Shown here: one piece after another, positions 51,432-60,239 of the stretch
How positions within the stretch are numbered: the stretch's first letter is position 1
Layout of the letters: the number at the start of each line of letters is the position of its first letter
Assembly (NCBI GenBank): GCA_963772645.1
Contig: CAVYYD010000007.1
Location: 1 to 64,000 of the forward strand
From: DASSQJ01 sp963772645
Lineage (GTDB): Bacteria; Actinomycetota; Actinomycetes; Actinomycetales; Dermatophilaceae
Length of the DNA stretch: 64,000 nt
Direction: 5' to 3'
The notes under the pieces: model-generated
The model's database searches: none
The model's input: only the letters and a program-made list of their open reading frames with translations
Told to the model about the DNA's origin: nothing
Translations under genes and position numbers: made by a program

Positions 51432-52160
51432 ATGTCCGTCGACCAGGTGGTCCTGCTGCCGCTCGGGGTCCTTGCCGGGGCCCTGACGCAGCGGGTCACC
51501 GGGGTCGGCTTCGCGCTGGTGAGCGCCCCGCTGCTGGTCCTGGCGGCAGGACCGTTCGAGGGGATCATCCTGGCCAACCTGCTGGGCCTCCTCGTCTGCG
51601 CCGTCGTCCTCGCCCGGACCTGGCGCGACGTCGAATGGCGGCGCGGGATCCTGCTCGCCATCCCCGCGCTGCTCGTCATCCCGGTGGGGGCGTACGTCGC
51701 CCGGACCGTACCCGGACCACCCCTGCTCGTGCTGATCGGCAGCCTCGTGCTCGTGGCGTTGGGTCTGGTCCGGTACACCTCGCGGCTCACCGCGCTGCAC
51801 GGGCCCGCCGGCGCGATCGCCGCGGGTGCGTCCAGCGGCTTCATGAATGTCACCGCCGGCGTCGGAGGTCCGGCGATGGTGCTCTACGCGGCGAGCACGC
51901 GGTGGGAGCACGCCCGTTTCGTCGCCACCTTCCAGTTCTACTCGATGCTCGTCAACGCGGCCTCGCTGACGGCCAAGGGGGGCATCGCAGGGCTCGAGCC
52001 GGGCGTGGTCGCCGTGGCCGTCGCCGCCCTGGCCGCGGGACTGGTCGCCGGGGACCTCCTGGCACGTCGGGTGAGCCGTGATCGGGCGAGCCGGGCGGTC
52101 ATGGTCCTCGCGGTCGTGGGGGCGATGTCCACCGTCGTGAAGGGCCTCGTCTCGCTGTGA
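51432..52160 (+). CDS. TauE/SafE-family exporter, probable sulfolactate or sulfite exporter
   Basis: 242 residues, seven to eight helices. Two homologous halves: LAGALTQRVTGVGFALVSAP in the first and GASSGFMNVTAGVGGPAMVL in the second, the TauE/SafE signature segments. GTG 51426 overlapping the ALDH stop is an alternative start. The family exports sulfonates or sulfite and recurs in sulfoquinovose gene clusters, where it releases the C3-sulfonate product. As last gene of the operon it completes import, degradation and export. Two hairpin-forming blocks follow. Confidence 0.87.
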   Translation: MSVDQVVLLPLGVLAGALTQRVTGVGFALVSAPLLVLAAGPFEGIILANLLGLLVCAVVLARTWRDVEWRRGILLAIPALLVIPVGAYVARTVPGPPLLVLIGSLVLVALGLVRYTSRLTALHGPAGAIAAGASSGFMNVTAGVGGPAMVLYAASTRWEHARFVATFQFYSMLVNAASLTAKGGIAGLEPGVVAVAVAALAAGLVAGDLLARRVSRDRASRAVMVLAVVGAMSTVVKGLVSL

Positions 52161-52203
52161 GCCCGGGGCCGGGCGACCACGCCTGCACGTACCGAGGCCG
52201 AGC

Positions 52204-52219
52204 GGGCGGGTGACCGCCC
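52204..52219. terminator. Hairpin between convergent genes
   Basis: GGGCGG pairs with CCGCCC around a GTGA tetraloop, between the end of the sulfonate exporter gene and the end of the convergent M20 gene. No T-tract. Likely the end of the sulfoquinovose operon transcript. Confidence 0.45.
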
Positions 52220-52238
52220 CGGCGGATGCCGGCCCGGG

Positions 52239-53495
52239 TCAGGACAGCCAGGCCAGCGCGGCGACGACGAGCGCGGAGACCGCCGTGTCGAGCGTGGGCT
52301 GGATGACCGGGGCGAACGATGCCGAGTGGTTGACCGGGACGTCCTCGTGCACCCGCCCGGCGGCCGCTGCACGCGCGTAGAGGGCGGGGTCCACCCCGCC
52401 GACTCCCCAGTAGGTCGAGGGGACCCCGAAGGCACGCGGTAGGTCGCTGAAGTCCTCGCTGGCGGACTGGAGGGGGAGCTCGTGGACGCGGTCCGCGAAG
52501 TGCGCCACGAACGCCTGGGTGACGCGGTGGGTCGTCTGCGGGTCGTTGTCCGTGAGGGGGAAGTGCTCGTACCACTCGAGCTCGGGAGGGGTGGGGGAGC
52601 GGGAGGCCTCGCACTCGGCCCGGACGATCCGCTCGACGGCCGCCATCACGGCGGCTCGGGTGCCCTCGCCGTAGGTGCGGATGTTGAGGAGCAGGTCGGC
52701 GTGCTCCGGGATGACGTTGCTCTTGGTGCCGGCACGGAGGGAGCCCACCGTCACCACGGCCGGCTCGCCCGGCGCCAGCTCGCGGGCGACGACCGTCTGC
52801 AGCCGGAGCACGATGCTGCTCGCCAGCACCACCGGGTCGACGGCGGCCTGCGGCATGGAGCCGTGGGCGCCGCGGCCGAAGACGCGCAGCCGGAGGCTGT
52901 CCGCGGCGCTGAGGACCGGGCCCGAACGCGTGGCGAGGGTGCCGGCCGGGAACGGCAGGACGTGCTGGGCGAGCGCCACGTCCGGGGCCGGGACCCGGTC
53001 GAGCAGCCCGCTCCGAAGCATCGCGCGGGCGCCGTCCCCGGTCTCCTCGGCCGGCTGGAAGACCGAGACCAGCGTGCCGGACCAGTGCCGGCGACCGTCC
53101 GCGAGCAGCCGGGTCGCGCCGAGCAGGGAGGCGACGTGGACGTCGTGGCCGCAGGCGTGCATGACCGGCACGTCATGGCCGTCCGCGCCCGGGGCGGTCA
53201 CCGTACTGGCGTAGTCGAGACCGGTCGCCTCCGCGACGGGCAGGGCGTCCATGTCGGCCCGGAGGAGGACCACCGGGCCGGGCCCGTTGACGAGGACCCC
53301 CGCGACACCGGTACCGCCGAGCCCGGCCCGCACCTCACATCCGACGGCGGCGAGCCGGTCCGCGACGACGCCGGAGGTGCGCCGCTCGGCGTGCGAGAGC
53401 TCCGGGTGGCGGTGCAGGTCCCGGTACCACGCCTCGACCTCGGGGCGCAGCCCCGCCAGCCCTCGCAGGACCACCTCAGCTGCTGGAGTCGTCAT
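52239..53495 (-). CDS. M20D-family amidohydrolase
   Basis: 418 residues. Family motifs: DLHRHPELSHAERRTSGVVA, LLRADMDALPVAEATGLDYA, VPVMHACGHDVHVASLLGAT with the metal Cys and His, VFQPAEETGDGARAML with the general-base Glu pair, and GRGAHGSMPQAAVDPV of the dimerisation domain. The C-terminal metal region is NHSASFAPVI. Hydrolyses N-acyl amino acids, indole-acetyl-amino acids or hippurate-type amides in the cytosol. It follows ctaD on the same strand after 34 bases, but a shared function is not evident. Confidence 0.92.
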   Translation of the reverse strand: MTTPAAEVVLRGLAGLRPEVEAWYRDLHRHPELSHAERRTSGVVADRLAAVGCEVRAGLGGTGVAGVLVNGPGPVVLLRADMDALPVAEATGLDYASTVTAPGADGHDVPVMHACGHDVHVASLLGATRLLADGRRHWSGTLVSVFQPAEETGDGARAMLRSGLLDRVPAPDVALAQHVLPFPAGTLATRSGPVLSAADSLRLRVFGRGAHGSMPQAAVDPVVLASSIVLRLQTVVARELAPGEPAVVTVGSLRAGTKSNVIPEHADLLLNIRTYGEGTRAAVMAAVERIVRAECEASRSPTPPELEWYEHFPLTDNDPQTTHRVTQAFVAHFADRVHELPLQSASEDFSDLPRAFGVPSTYWGVGGVDPALYARAAAAGRVHEDVPVNHSASFAPVIQPTLDTAVSALVVAALAWLS

Positions 53496-53529
53496 GGCTC
53501 CTCACTACCACGGCGGGACGCTCACCGGG

Positions 53530-55224
53530 TCAGGTCCGGCTGTGGCTGGCGTCGTGGACGCCGACCGGCGCGATCTCCGGGTGGTGCAGGTCGAAGGCGG
53601 GGCGCTCGGAGCGGATCCGGGGGATGGAGTCGAAGTTGTGCCGCGGCGGCGGGCACGAGGTCGCCCACTCCAGCGAGGCGCCGTACCCCCAGGGGTCGTC
53701 GGTCTCCACCATCGGGGCGGTCCGCCATGTCTTCCAGACGTTGTAGAGGAACGGGAGCGTGGACGCGGCGAGCAGGAACGCGCCGATGCTCGAGACCTGG
53801 TTGCCGAGCTGGAAGCCGTCCTCGGGCAGGTAGTCGGCGTAGCGACGCGGCATGCCCTGGATGCCGAGCAGGTGCTGGACGAGGAACGTGGTGTGGAAGC
53901 CGATGAACAGCATCCAGAAGTGGAGCTTGCCGAGCCGCTCGTCGAGCATCCGGCCGGTCAGCTTGGGCCACCAGAAGTAGAACCCCGAGAACATCGCGAA
54001 GACGACGGTCCCGAACACCGTGTAGTGGAAGTGGGCGACGACGAAGTAGGTGTCGGAGAGCTGGAAGTCCAGCGCCGGGCTGGCGAGGATCACCCCGGTC
54101 AGGCCGCCGAAGAGGAAGGTGACCAGGAAGCCGAGCGCCCAGAGCATGGGCGTCTCGAAGGAGAGCTTGCCGCCCCACATCGTGCCGATCCAGTTGAAGA
54201 ACTTCACCCCGGTCGGGACGGCAATCGCCATCGACGTGATCGCGAAGAACGGCAGGAGGACCTGGCCGGTCACGTACATGTGGTGCGCCCACACGGCGGC
54301 CGAGAGGCCGAGGATCGCCAAGGTCGCGTAGACGAGGGTCTTGTACCCGAAGACCGGCTTCCGGGAGAAGACGGGCAGCACGTCCGTGATGATCCCGAAG
54401 AACGGCAGCGCGATGATGTAGACCTCCGGGTGGCCGAAGAACCAGAACGCGTGCTGCCACATGATCGCCCCACCGCTTGCGGGATCGAAGATGTGCGCCC
54501 CGAAGCGGCGGTCGGCGCCGAGCGCGAACAGCGCGGCAGCCAGCACCGGGAAGGCGATGAGGACGAGGATGGACGTGGCCAGGACGTTCCAGGTGAAGAT
54601 CGGCATCCGGAACATCGTCATCCCGGGCGCGCGCATCGTGACGATGGTCGTGATGAAGTTGACCGCCCCGAGGATGGTGCCGAAGCCGCTGAGCGCGAGG
54701 CCGAACACCCAGAGGTTCCCGCCCAGCCCCGGGCTGAACATCGCATCGGACAGCGGGGCGTAACCGGTCCAGCCGAACGCGGCCGCGCCGTTCGGGGTGA
54801 GGAAGCCCGACAGCGCGATGATGCTGCCGAAGAGGAAGAACCAGTACGTCAGCATGTTCAGCCGCGGGAACGCGACGTCCGGGGAGCCGATCTGCAGCGG
54901 CATGATGGCGTTGGCGAAGCCGGCGAAGAGCGGGGTCGCGAAGAACAGCAGCATGATCGTGCCGTGCATGGTGAAGAGCTGGTTGTACTGCTCGGGGTCC
55001 CGCACGACCTGCAGCCCGGGCGCCAACAGCTCGGCCCGCATCAGGACAGCCATCGTGCCGCCGATGATGAACCACCCGAACGAGGTGACGAAGTAGAGGT
55101 TGCCGATGACCTTGTGGTCCGTCGTGGACAGCCACCCCGCCACCCGGCCGCCCGGGCCGCGCTGACGTCGTCGGGCCGCCCGCGTGGGCACGGTCTGCGG
55201 ATCTGCTTCCCTGAGCATCGTCAT
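53530..55224 (-). CDS. ctaD: Cytochrome c oxidase subunit I
   Basis: 564 residues with twelve helices, complete. Starts WLSTTDHKVIGNLYFVTSFG. Heme a ligand His in LFTMHGTIMLLFFATPLF. CuB site: FWFFGHPEVYIIALPFFGI with the His-Tyr cross-link pair, then AVWAHHMYVTGQVLLPFF. Heme a3 ligands in FVVAHFHYTVFGTVVFAMFS. The Lys-channel region TGVKFFNWIGTMWGG is present. Terminal oxidase of the plasma membrane. Subunits II and III are not adjacent, so it is a stand-alone copy. ATG 55224 fits the family N-terminus. Confidence 0.95.
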   Translation of the reverse strand: MTMLREADPQTVPTRAARRRQRGPGGRVAGWLSTTDHKVIGNLYFVTSFGWFIIGGTMAVLMRAELLAPGLQVVRDPEQYNQLFTMHGTIMLLFFATPLFAGFANAIMPLQIGSPDVAFPRLNMLTYWFFLFGSIIALSGFLTPNGAAAFGWTGYAPLSDAMFSPGLGGNLWVFGLALSGFGTILGAVNFITTIVTMRAPGMTMFRMPIFTWNVLATSILVLIAFPVLAAALFALGADRRFGAHIFDPASGGAIMWQHAFWFFGHPEVYIIALPFFGIITDVLPVFSRKPVFGYKTLVYATLAILGLSAAVWAHHMYVTGQVLLPFFAITSMAIAVPTGVKFFNWIGTMWGGKLSFETPMLWALGFLVTFLFGGLTGVILASPALDFQLSDTYFVVAHFHYTVFGTVVFAMFSGFYFWWPKLTGRMLDERLGKLHFWMLFIGFHTTFLVQHLLGIQGMPRRYADYLPEDGFQLGNQVSSIGAFLLAASTLPFLYNVWKTWRTAPMVETDDPWGYGASLEWATSCPPPRHNFDSIPRIRSERPAFDLHHPEIAPVGVHDASHSRT

Positions 55225-55348
55225 CGGCTCGCCCCTTCCAGCATCCGCTCTACCCCTCGACCCCGCCGTGCATGCCCTTCGGACGAGACTCGGCGCCGTA
55301 CGAGCTCGGCGGCGGCGCTGTCCCCGCTGCCGCGCACCGCCGCCGGGG

Positions 55349-55933
55349 TCAGTGGTCCCGTCCGGCCAGCGCGTCGCGCACCCGGTCGACGATGGCCACG
55401 AACGGCCCCACGGCCAGCTGGGTGAGGGCGCTGGAGCCGGCCGTCGTCGGGTGCGGGTGGGTGGGGGCGAACCGCTCGACGGCACGCAGCAGCTCGCCCA
55501 TCCTGCGGCGCTCCTGCTCGTCGACCTCCCGCAGGACGACCGGGAACTCCTCGGCCTCCTCCCTCTCGGCGTGCTCGGTGACCGAGGTGCGGAACTGCTC
55601 GATGAGCGCGTCGAACTCCGCGCTGTCGCGGTCGAGGTCCTCCAGCCGGGCCAGCACCCGGGTCGCCTCCTGCTCCTCCCGGTTCCGCGCGTCGGCGACG
55701 TCCTCGCCCGCGAGCCGCGAGGTCACCGGACGCAGGACCTCCTCCTCGGCCGTCTCGTGCACGGCGAGCAGGCGGCGCAGCTCGTCGAAGGCGGCCCCTC
55801 GCGTCTCGCCCCTGGTCCTGACGACCTGGTCGAGACAGTCGCGCACCCGGGCGTGCTGCTCGAGCAGCACGCGGATGACGTCGCCCTCGGGCAGCCCCGC
55901 CGCCCTGGCCCGGTCCTCCGTGGCAGACCCCAT
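55349..55933 (-). CDS. Hemerythrin-like HHE domain protein
   Basis: 194 residues from ATG 55933 with GGAGAGGAG upstream. Helical protein with histidines spaced as in HHE domains: VLLEQHARVRDCLDQV, LLAVHETAEEEVLRPV, and RTSVTEHAEREEAEEFPVV with another acidic helix. These would hold a di-iron centre binding oxygen or nitric oxide. It lies upstream of ctaD on the same strand, 124 bases away, so it may take part in oxygen or NO handling with that oxidase; this is inference. Confidence 0.85.
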   Translation of the reverse strand: MGSATEDRARAAGLPEGDVIRVLLEQHARVRDCLDQVVRTRGETRGAAFDELRRLLAVHETAEEEVLRPVTSRLAGEDVADARNREEQEATRVLARLEDLDRDSAEFDALIEQFRTSVTEHAEREEAEEFPVVLREVDEQERRRMGELLRAVERFAPTHPHPTTAGSSALTQLAVGPFVAIVDRVRDALAGRDH

Positions 55934-56098
55934 GTCGCTCCTCTCCGTGGGCCGGCCCACCGGCCGGCGTCGCGTCGGCGAGGCACTACCCGGGTCGCGG
56001 GACCACAAACCCCCCGACTGGGCTCGGGTGCCCGGGGTCCGGTCGACGCGGAGCAGGGCGACCTATGCTCGCCACATGGCGACGACGGCGGTCCGGCG

Positions 56099-57052
56099 GT
56101 GAGCCCCGGGGGCGGCCACCACCACGGCCCCCCGGCCGGGGGCGCCGGGCGGCGGGACAGCCGCTTCCTCGGCGGGGCCCTGGTGCTGATCCTGCTGTTC
56201 ATGGTGGGGGAGGTGGTCGTCGGGATCATCGCCTCGTCCCTGGCGCTGATCTCCGACGCCGGTCACATGCTCACCGACGCCGCGTCGCTGGCGCTCGCGC
56301 TCGTCGCCGCGCGGGTCGCCGACCGCCCGGCCCGGGGGAACCTCACCTTCGGGTGGAAGCGGGTGGAGATCCTCTCCGCCCAGCTCAACGGGCTGACCCT
56401 GTGGGTACTGACCGCCTGGTTCGTCTACGAGGCGGTGCGCCGGTTCATCGACCCTCCCGAGGTGGCCGGTGGGCTGGTCCTCGCCACCGCCCTGGTGGGC
56501 ATCGTGGTCAACCTCGCGGCGTCCTGGCTGATCGCCCGCGCCGACCGGAGCTCGCTCAACGTCGAAGGCGCCTTCCAGCACATCGTCAACGACCTCTTCG
56601 CGTTCGTCGCCACCGCCGCGGCCGGGCTCGTCATCCTGCTGACCGGCTGGACCCGCGCCGACGCCGTCGCCGCGCTCGTCGTCGCCGCCCTGATGGCCAG
56701 GGCCGGGTGGGGCCTGGTCCGGGAGTCCTCCCGCATCTTCCTCGAGGCCGCCCCCCGCGGGACCGACGTCGCCGCGATCGACCGCCACCTGCACGAGGTG
56801 GAGGGAGTCGTCGACGTCCACGACCTCCACGTGTGGGAGGTGACCTCCGGGTTCCCGGCCCTCTCCGCGCACGTCCTCGTCGACCGCCGGCACGACTGCC
56901 ACGAACGCCGTCAGGCGATCGCGAGCCTGCTCGCGCAGGAGCACGACATCGACCACTCGACCCTCCAGGTCGACCACGCGTCCCCGACCACCATCCCCGC
57001 CGACCAGCTGCTCAGGCGCGAGGACCCGGCGGGCGACGGGGGGACCGGCTGA
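56099..57052 (+). CDS. Cation diffusion facilitator (CDF) metal exporter
   Basis: 317 residues from GTG 56099. A His-rich start (GGGHHHGPP) is followed by six helices: LGGALVLILLFMVGEVVVGI, ALISDAGHMLTDAASLALAL with the HxxxD metal site, and later EGAFQHIVNDLFAFVATAAA with the second HxxxD. The cytoplasmic C-terminal domain has VDVHDLHVWEVTSGFPALSA and STLQVDH. The ZitB/CzcD-like pattern suggests zinc or cobalt. A TATGCT box and an eight-codon ORF (ATG 56076, ending TGA over this start) precede it; this may be a leader peptide or a misread leaderless start. Confidence 0.9.
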   Translation: MSPGGGHHHGPPAGGAGRRDSRFLGGALVLILLFMVGEVVVGIIASSLALISDAGHMLTDAASLALALVAARVADRPARGNLTFGWKRVEILSAQLNGLTLWVLTAWFVYEAVRRFIDPPEVAGGLVLATALVGIVVNLAASWLIARADRSSLNVEGAFQHIVNDLFAFVATAAAGLVILLTGWTRADAVAALVVAALMARAGWGLVRESSRIFLEAAPRGTDVAAIDRHLHEVEGVVDVHDLHVWEVTSGFPALSAHVLVDRRHDCHERRQAIASLLAQEHDIDHSTLQVDHASPTTIPADQLLRREDPAGDGGTG

Positions 57053-57104
57053 CCGGCACCGCCCGCACCGGCTCCCGGCCGGGGCACCGGTCACCTCCGG
57101 CCGG

Positions 57105-58499
57105 TCACCTCCCGTCCCGGGCCGGTGCGGGGAGGATGTTCTGGTTGCGGTGGAACACGTTCTCCGGGTCGTACCGGGCCTTGAGGCGGGCGAGCCGGGC
57201 GGCGTTGCCGCCGTAGCAGGCGCGGGCCGCCTCGGGCCCCTCGTCCATCTGGAAGTTGGCGTACCCGCCGGGCATCGCGTACGGGCGCAGGGCGTCGCGG
57301 AAGCCGGTCGACCAGCCGGCGATGGCGCTCTGGTCGTCGGGCACCGTGGACAGCCCGGCGAACATCTGCGCGAATGCCGCGTCCCGCCACGGCCAGGCGG
57401 CGTCGGCGCTCCCGGGCCGCGCGGCTGCCCCGTCGAGCGGGTACAGGTGGCTCTGACAGAACGGGGTGGGCTGGGCCGCGCCGTACCGCTCGAACTCCGT
57501 GGCCGCCGGGTCGGGCAGGTCCTCGAAGAGCAGCCCGGTGAGGTGCCCGAACCCGGCGGCGGCGGCACCGTCGTCGAAGGCGGACTGCAGGGCGGGGTAC
57601 GGCATCCGGGTGACGAGGTCGGCGGCCGGGTGCTCGGCCCGGAACGCAGCCAGGGCGAGCTCGGCGCGGTCCTCGGGCCCGGTGTTGCACCACACCAGAG
57701 CGCACACCGGCCGGCCCTGGAGCTCCTCGGGGACGCCACCGGCCGGCGGCGCGGTGAACACGTCGAGGAACGCGTAGACGTCCTCCGGCTGCTCCGGCAT
57801 CCAGTCCCGGTACAGCCGGACCAGGCGGGCGGTGTCCTCCAGCGGGAAGATCATCGGCCCGCCGGTGACGACGGCGACCGGGTGCAGCCGCATCCGGAGC
57901 TCGGTGACGACGCCGAGGTTCCCGCCCCCGCCCCTCAGCCCCCACAGCAGGTCCTCGTCGCCGTCCTCGCCGGCACGCACCAGGGTGCCGTCGGCCAGCA
58001 CCACGTCCGCGCCGAGGAGGTTGTCCACGGCGAGGCCGCACCTGCGGGTCAGGTAGCTGATGCCTCCGCTCAGGGTGAAGCCGGCGACCCCCACGGTGGA
58101 GACCGTCGCGGTGGTGGTGGCCAGTCCGGCCAGGTGCGTGGCGCGGTCGACCTGGCCGGCGAGGGCGCCGCCGCCGACCGCCACCAGGCGCTCGTCGGGG
58201 TCCACCTCGACGTGCTGGATGCGGCGCAGGTCGATGACCAGGCCGTCCTCCACCGTGCTGTGCCCCGCCACGCTGTGCCCGCCGGCGCGCACCGCCAGCT
58301 CGAGGCCCTCCGCCGCGGCGAAGCGCAACGCAGCGGCGACGTCCTCGGCGTCCACGCACATCGCGATGGCGGCAGGGCGCGCCGGTGCCCCGCGGTGGTC
58401 CACGGTGCGCAGCGTGTCGTAGCGGGGGTCGTCGCGGCCGACGACCTCCCCGTGCAGCCGTGCGTCGAGGGGGGTGGCGATGTCGATGGGTGTGCTCAT
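57105..58499 (-). CDS. Berberine-bridge-type FAD-linked oxidase
   Basis: 464 residues. PCMH FAD domain: LELAVRAGGHSVAGHSTVED, where the His of GGHS would carry covalent FAD, then the substrate-side GVAGFTLSGGISYLTRRCGL and LLWGLRGGGGNLGVVTELRM. The second covalent-FAD Cys position (usually CGxxG) reads RRCGLAVDN, so bicovalent attachment is possible. The C-terminal berberine motif is YGGNAARLARLKARYDPENV with NQNI. Oxidises sugars or secondary metabolites with O2. Lies 75 bases downstream of a LuxR gene on the same strand, probably under its control. Confidence 0.92.
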   Translation of the reverse strand: MSTPIDIATPLDARLHGEVVGRDDPRYDTLRTVDHRGAPARPAAIAMCVDAEDVAAALRFAAAEGLELAVRAGGHSVAGHSTVEDGLVIDLRRIQHVEVDPDERLVAVGGGALAGQVDRATHLAGLATTTATVSTVGVAGFTLSGGISYLTRRCGLAVDNLLGADVVLADGTLVRAGEDGDEDLLWGLRGGGGNLGVVTELRMRLHPVAVVTGGPMIFPLEDTARLVRLYRDWMPEQPEDVYAFLDVFTAPPAGGVPEELQGRPVCALVWCNTGPEDRAELALAAFRAEHPAADLVTRMPYPALQSAFDDGAAAAGFGHLTGLLFEDLPDPAATEFERYGAAQPTPFCQSHLYPLDGAAARPGSADAAWPWRDAAFAQMFAGLSTVPDDQSAIAGWSTGFRDALRPYAMPGGYANFQMDEGPEAARACYGGNAARLARLKARYDPENVFHRNQNILPAPARDGR

Positions 58500-58574
58500 G
58501 GTGACCTGCCTGGCTGGGGGATGGACACCAGCCACCGTCCCCCCGGGGCCGGGGCACCGCATCCGTGAGAACCC

Positions 58575-60239
58575 TCAGCCGCCGGAGCGGATCTGCTCCC
58601 GGTGGCGCAGGAGGTAGGCGGCCGCCTCGGTCCGGTTGCGCAGGCCGAGCTTGGCCAGGACGTTGCGGACGTGGTGCTCGACCGTCTTGCGGGACAGGAA
58701 CAGCCGCTCGGCCAGCTCGCGGTTGGACAGCCCCTCGGCGAGGAGCGAGAGGACCTCGCTCTCGCGGCGGGTCAGCCGGCCCGCCGGGGCCCGGCCGCCA
58801 CGGCTCACGGCGATGCCGAGCTCCCGCAGGCGGGCCGCGGCGGCGTCGGCGTCGGGGCCGGCGCCGAGGGCCTCGAAGGCGGCCAGCGCCTCGCGCGCCT
58901 CGGCCGCGGCGTCCTCCCCGGCGAGCAGGGCGGCGAGCGCCAGCCGGGTACGGCCCACCTCGAGGGGCAGAGCCGAGCGGGTGAACAGGGCGAGCGCCTG
59001 CTCCAGGAGCCCGACGTCGGAGTGGATCCGGCCCGTCGCGCGCAGGGCACGGGCACGGAGCTGGTCGCACCCGCTCGCCTCGGCGAGCGCGGCGAGGTGC
59101 CCGGCGGCGTCCTCGGCCTGCACCCCCTCGCAGACCGCGGTCAGCACCTCCCACAGCGCAGCCTCCTCGAGCTGGGCGCCGAGCCCCGCCCGGTGGGGTC
59201 CCGGTGGCGGGTCCGCGTCCGGCGCGCCGAGGGCCCGTGCCCGGCGCCGCGCGATGCGGCGCGCGCTCGAGGTGTCCCCGCGGGCCGAGGCCAGGGCCGC
59301 GAGGACCGCAGCGCTGGTGTCGAAGTCCTCGAAGCCCTCGAGCAGGCGCTCGGCCTCCTCCCGCCGGCCCTGGGCCAGCCGCAGCTCGGCCAGCCGGGCC
59401 GCCGCCTCGGCGCAGACCGCCGGCTCCGCGGTGGTCCCGACGGCCAGGGCGGCGCGCAGCTCGCGCTCGGCGCCGGCCCAGTCCCCGGTGGCGAGCAGGA
59501 CCGCTCCGAGGGAGGTTCGGCACGTCGTGTAGAGGTGCGGGTTGCCGTAGCGCCGCTCGAAGCGGTCGGCGGCCCGGACCCACTGCAGCACCCGTGCGGT
59601 GTCCGCCGTCCGCGCGCACGCACCGATGAGGGTGCAGCTCGTGTAGACGACGGTGTGCGGGCGGGTCGACTCGCCGGCCAGCGACGCGGCCATCGCCTCG
59701 TCCATCAACGCCGTGCCCTCCTCGGTGCGGCCCTGGGCCACGAGGGAGGCGCCCAGCTGGCTGATCGCGCACAGCTCGAGGTCGGTGTCGGCGAACCGGG
59801 TCGCGAGCTCGCGGGCCAGGGCCGAGAGCCCTTCGGCGGTCACCGGGTCCGCGCTGTCATGGGCGCGCAGCAGGGCGACCCATCCCCGCAGCGGCTCGAG
59901 GCCGGCCTCGTCGACGAGCCGGGTGGTGCGAGCCAGCCAGCCGCGGGCCGCTGCGGTGTTGCCCAGGCTCACCCGGTAGGTGAGGTAGAGCCCGACGCCG
60001 ACGGTGGCGGAGGACGCCGTGTCACCACGGCGCTGGAAGGCGGCGAACGCCCGCTCCTGGCATCGCAGCGCCTCGACGGTCTCGCCGAGCCACCACAGCA
60101 CGTCACCGAGGCCGGCCAGGACCTCCGCGGTCGGGTGGGCGAGGGCCAGCGACTCGAACGCCCGGCGGGCGGCGGCCCAGTCACCCGCAGCGGCGGCGGA
60201 CCGTGCGGTCTCGGCGAGGGCGTCCTCCCGGGTCGCCAT
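58575..60239 (-). CDS. Large LuxR-type regulator with TPR-like region
   Basis: 554 residues from ATG 60239. The first 450 are Ala/Leu-rich helical repeats with TPR-like periodicity (WAAARRAFESLALAHPTAEV, GLGDVLWWLGETVEALRCQE, TLGAVLLATGDWAGAEREL-like). No P-loop is seen, so it is not a full LAL/MalT-type protein. Residues 485-545: LTRRESEVLSLLAEGLSNRE, LAERLFLSRKTVEHHVRNVL, AKLGLRNRTEAAAYLL, a complete LuxR HTH. Probably regulates the oxidase gene downstream. Signal unknown. Confidence 0.88.
   Translation of the reverse strand: MATREDALAETARSAAAAGDWAAARRAFESLALAHPTAEVLAGLGDVLWWLGETVEALRCQERAFAAFQRRGDTASSATVGVGLYLTYRVSLGNTAAARGWLARTTRLVDEAGLEPLRGWVALLRAHDSADPVTAEGLSALARELATRFADTDLELCAISQLGASLVAQGRTEEGTALMDEAMAASLAGESTRPHTVVYTSCTLIGACARTADTARVLQWVRAADRFERRYGNPHLYTTCRTSLGAVLLATGDWAGAERELRAALAVGTTAEPAVCAEAAARLAELRLAQGRREEAERLLEGFEDFDTSAAVLAALASARGDTSSARRIARRRARALGAPDADPPPGPHRAGLGAQLEEAALWEVLTAVCEGVQAEDAAGHLAALAEASGCDQLRARALRATGRIHSDVGLLEQALALFTRSALPLEVGRTRLALAALLAGEDAAAEAREALAAFEALGAGPDADAAAARLRELGIAVSRGGRAPAGRLTRRESEVLSLLAEGLSNRELAERLFLSRKTVEHHVRNVLAKLGLRNRTEAAAYLLRHREQIRSGG

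Noticed and set aside
57091..59772. Long minus-strand open frame of almost 900 codons across the oxidase and LuxR genes
   Set aside because: Arg/Gly/Pro-rich translation, no motifs, and it overlaps two well-supported genes on the same strand in another frame.
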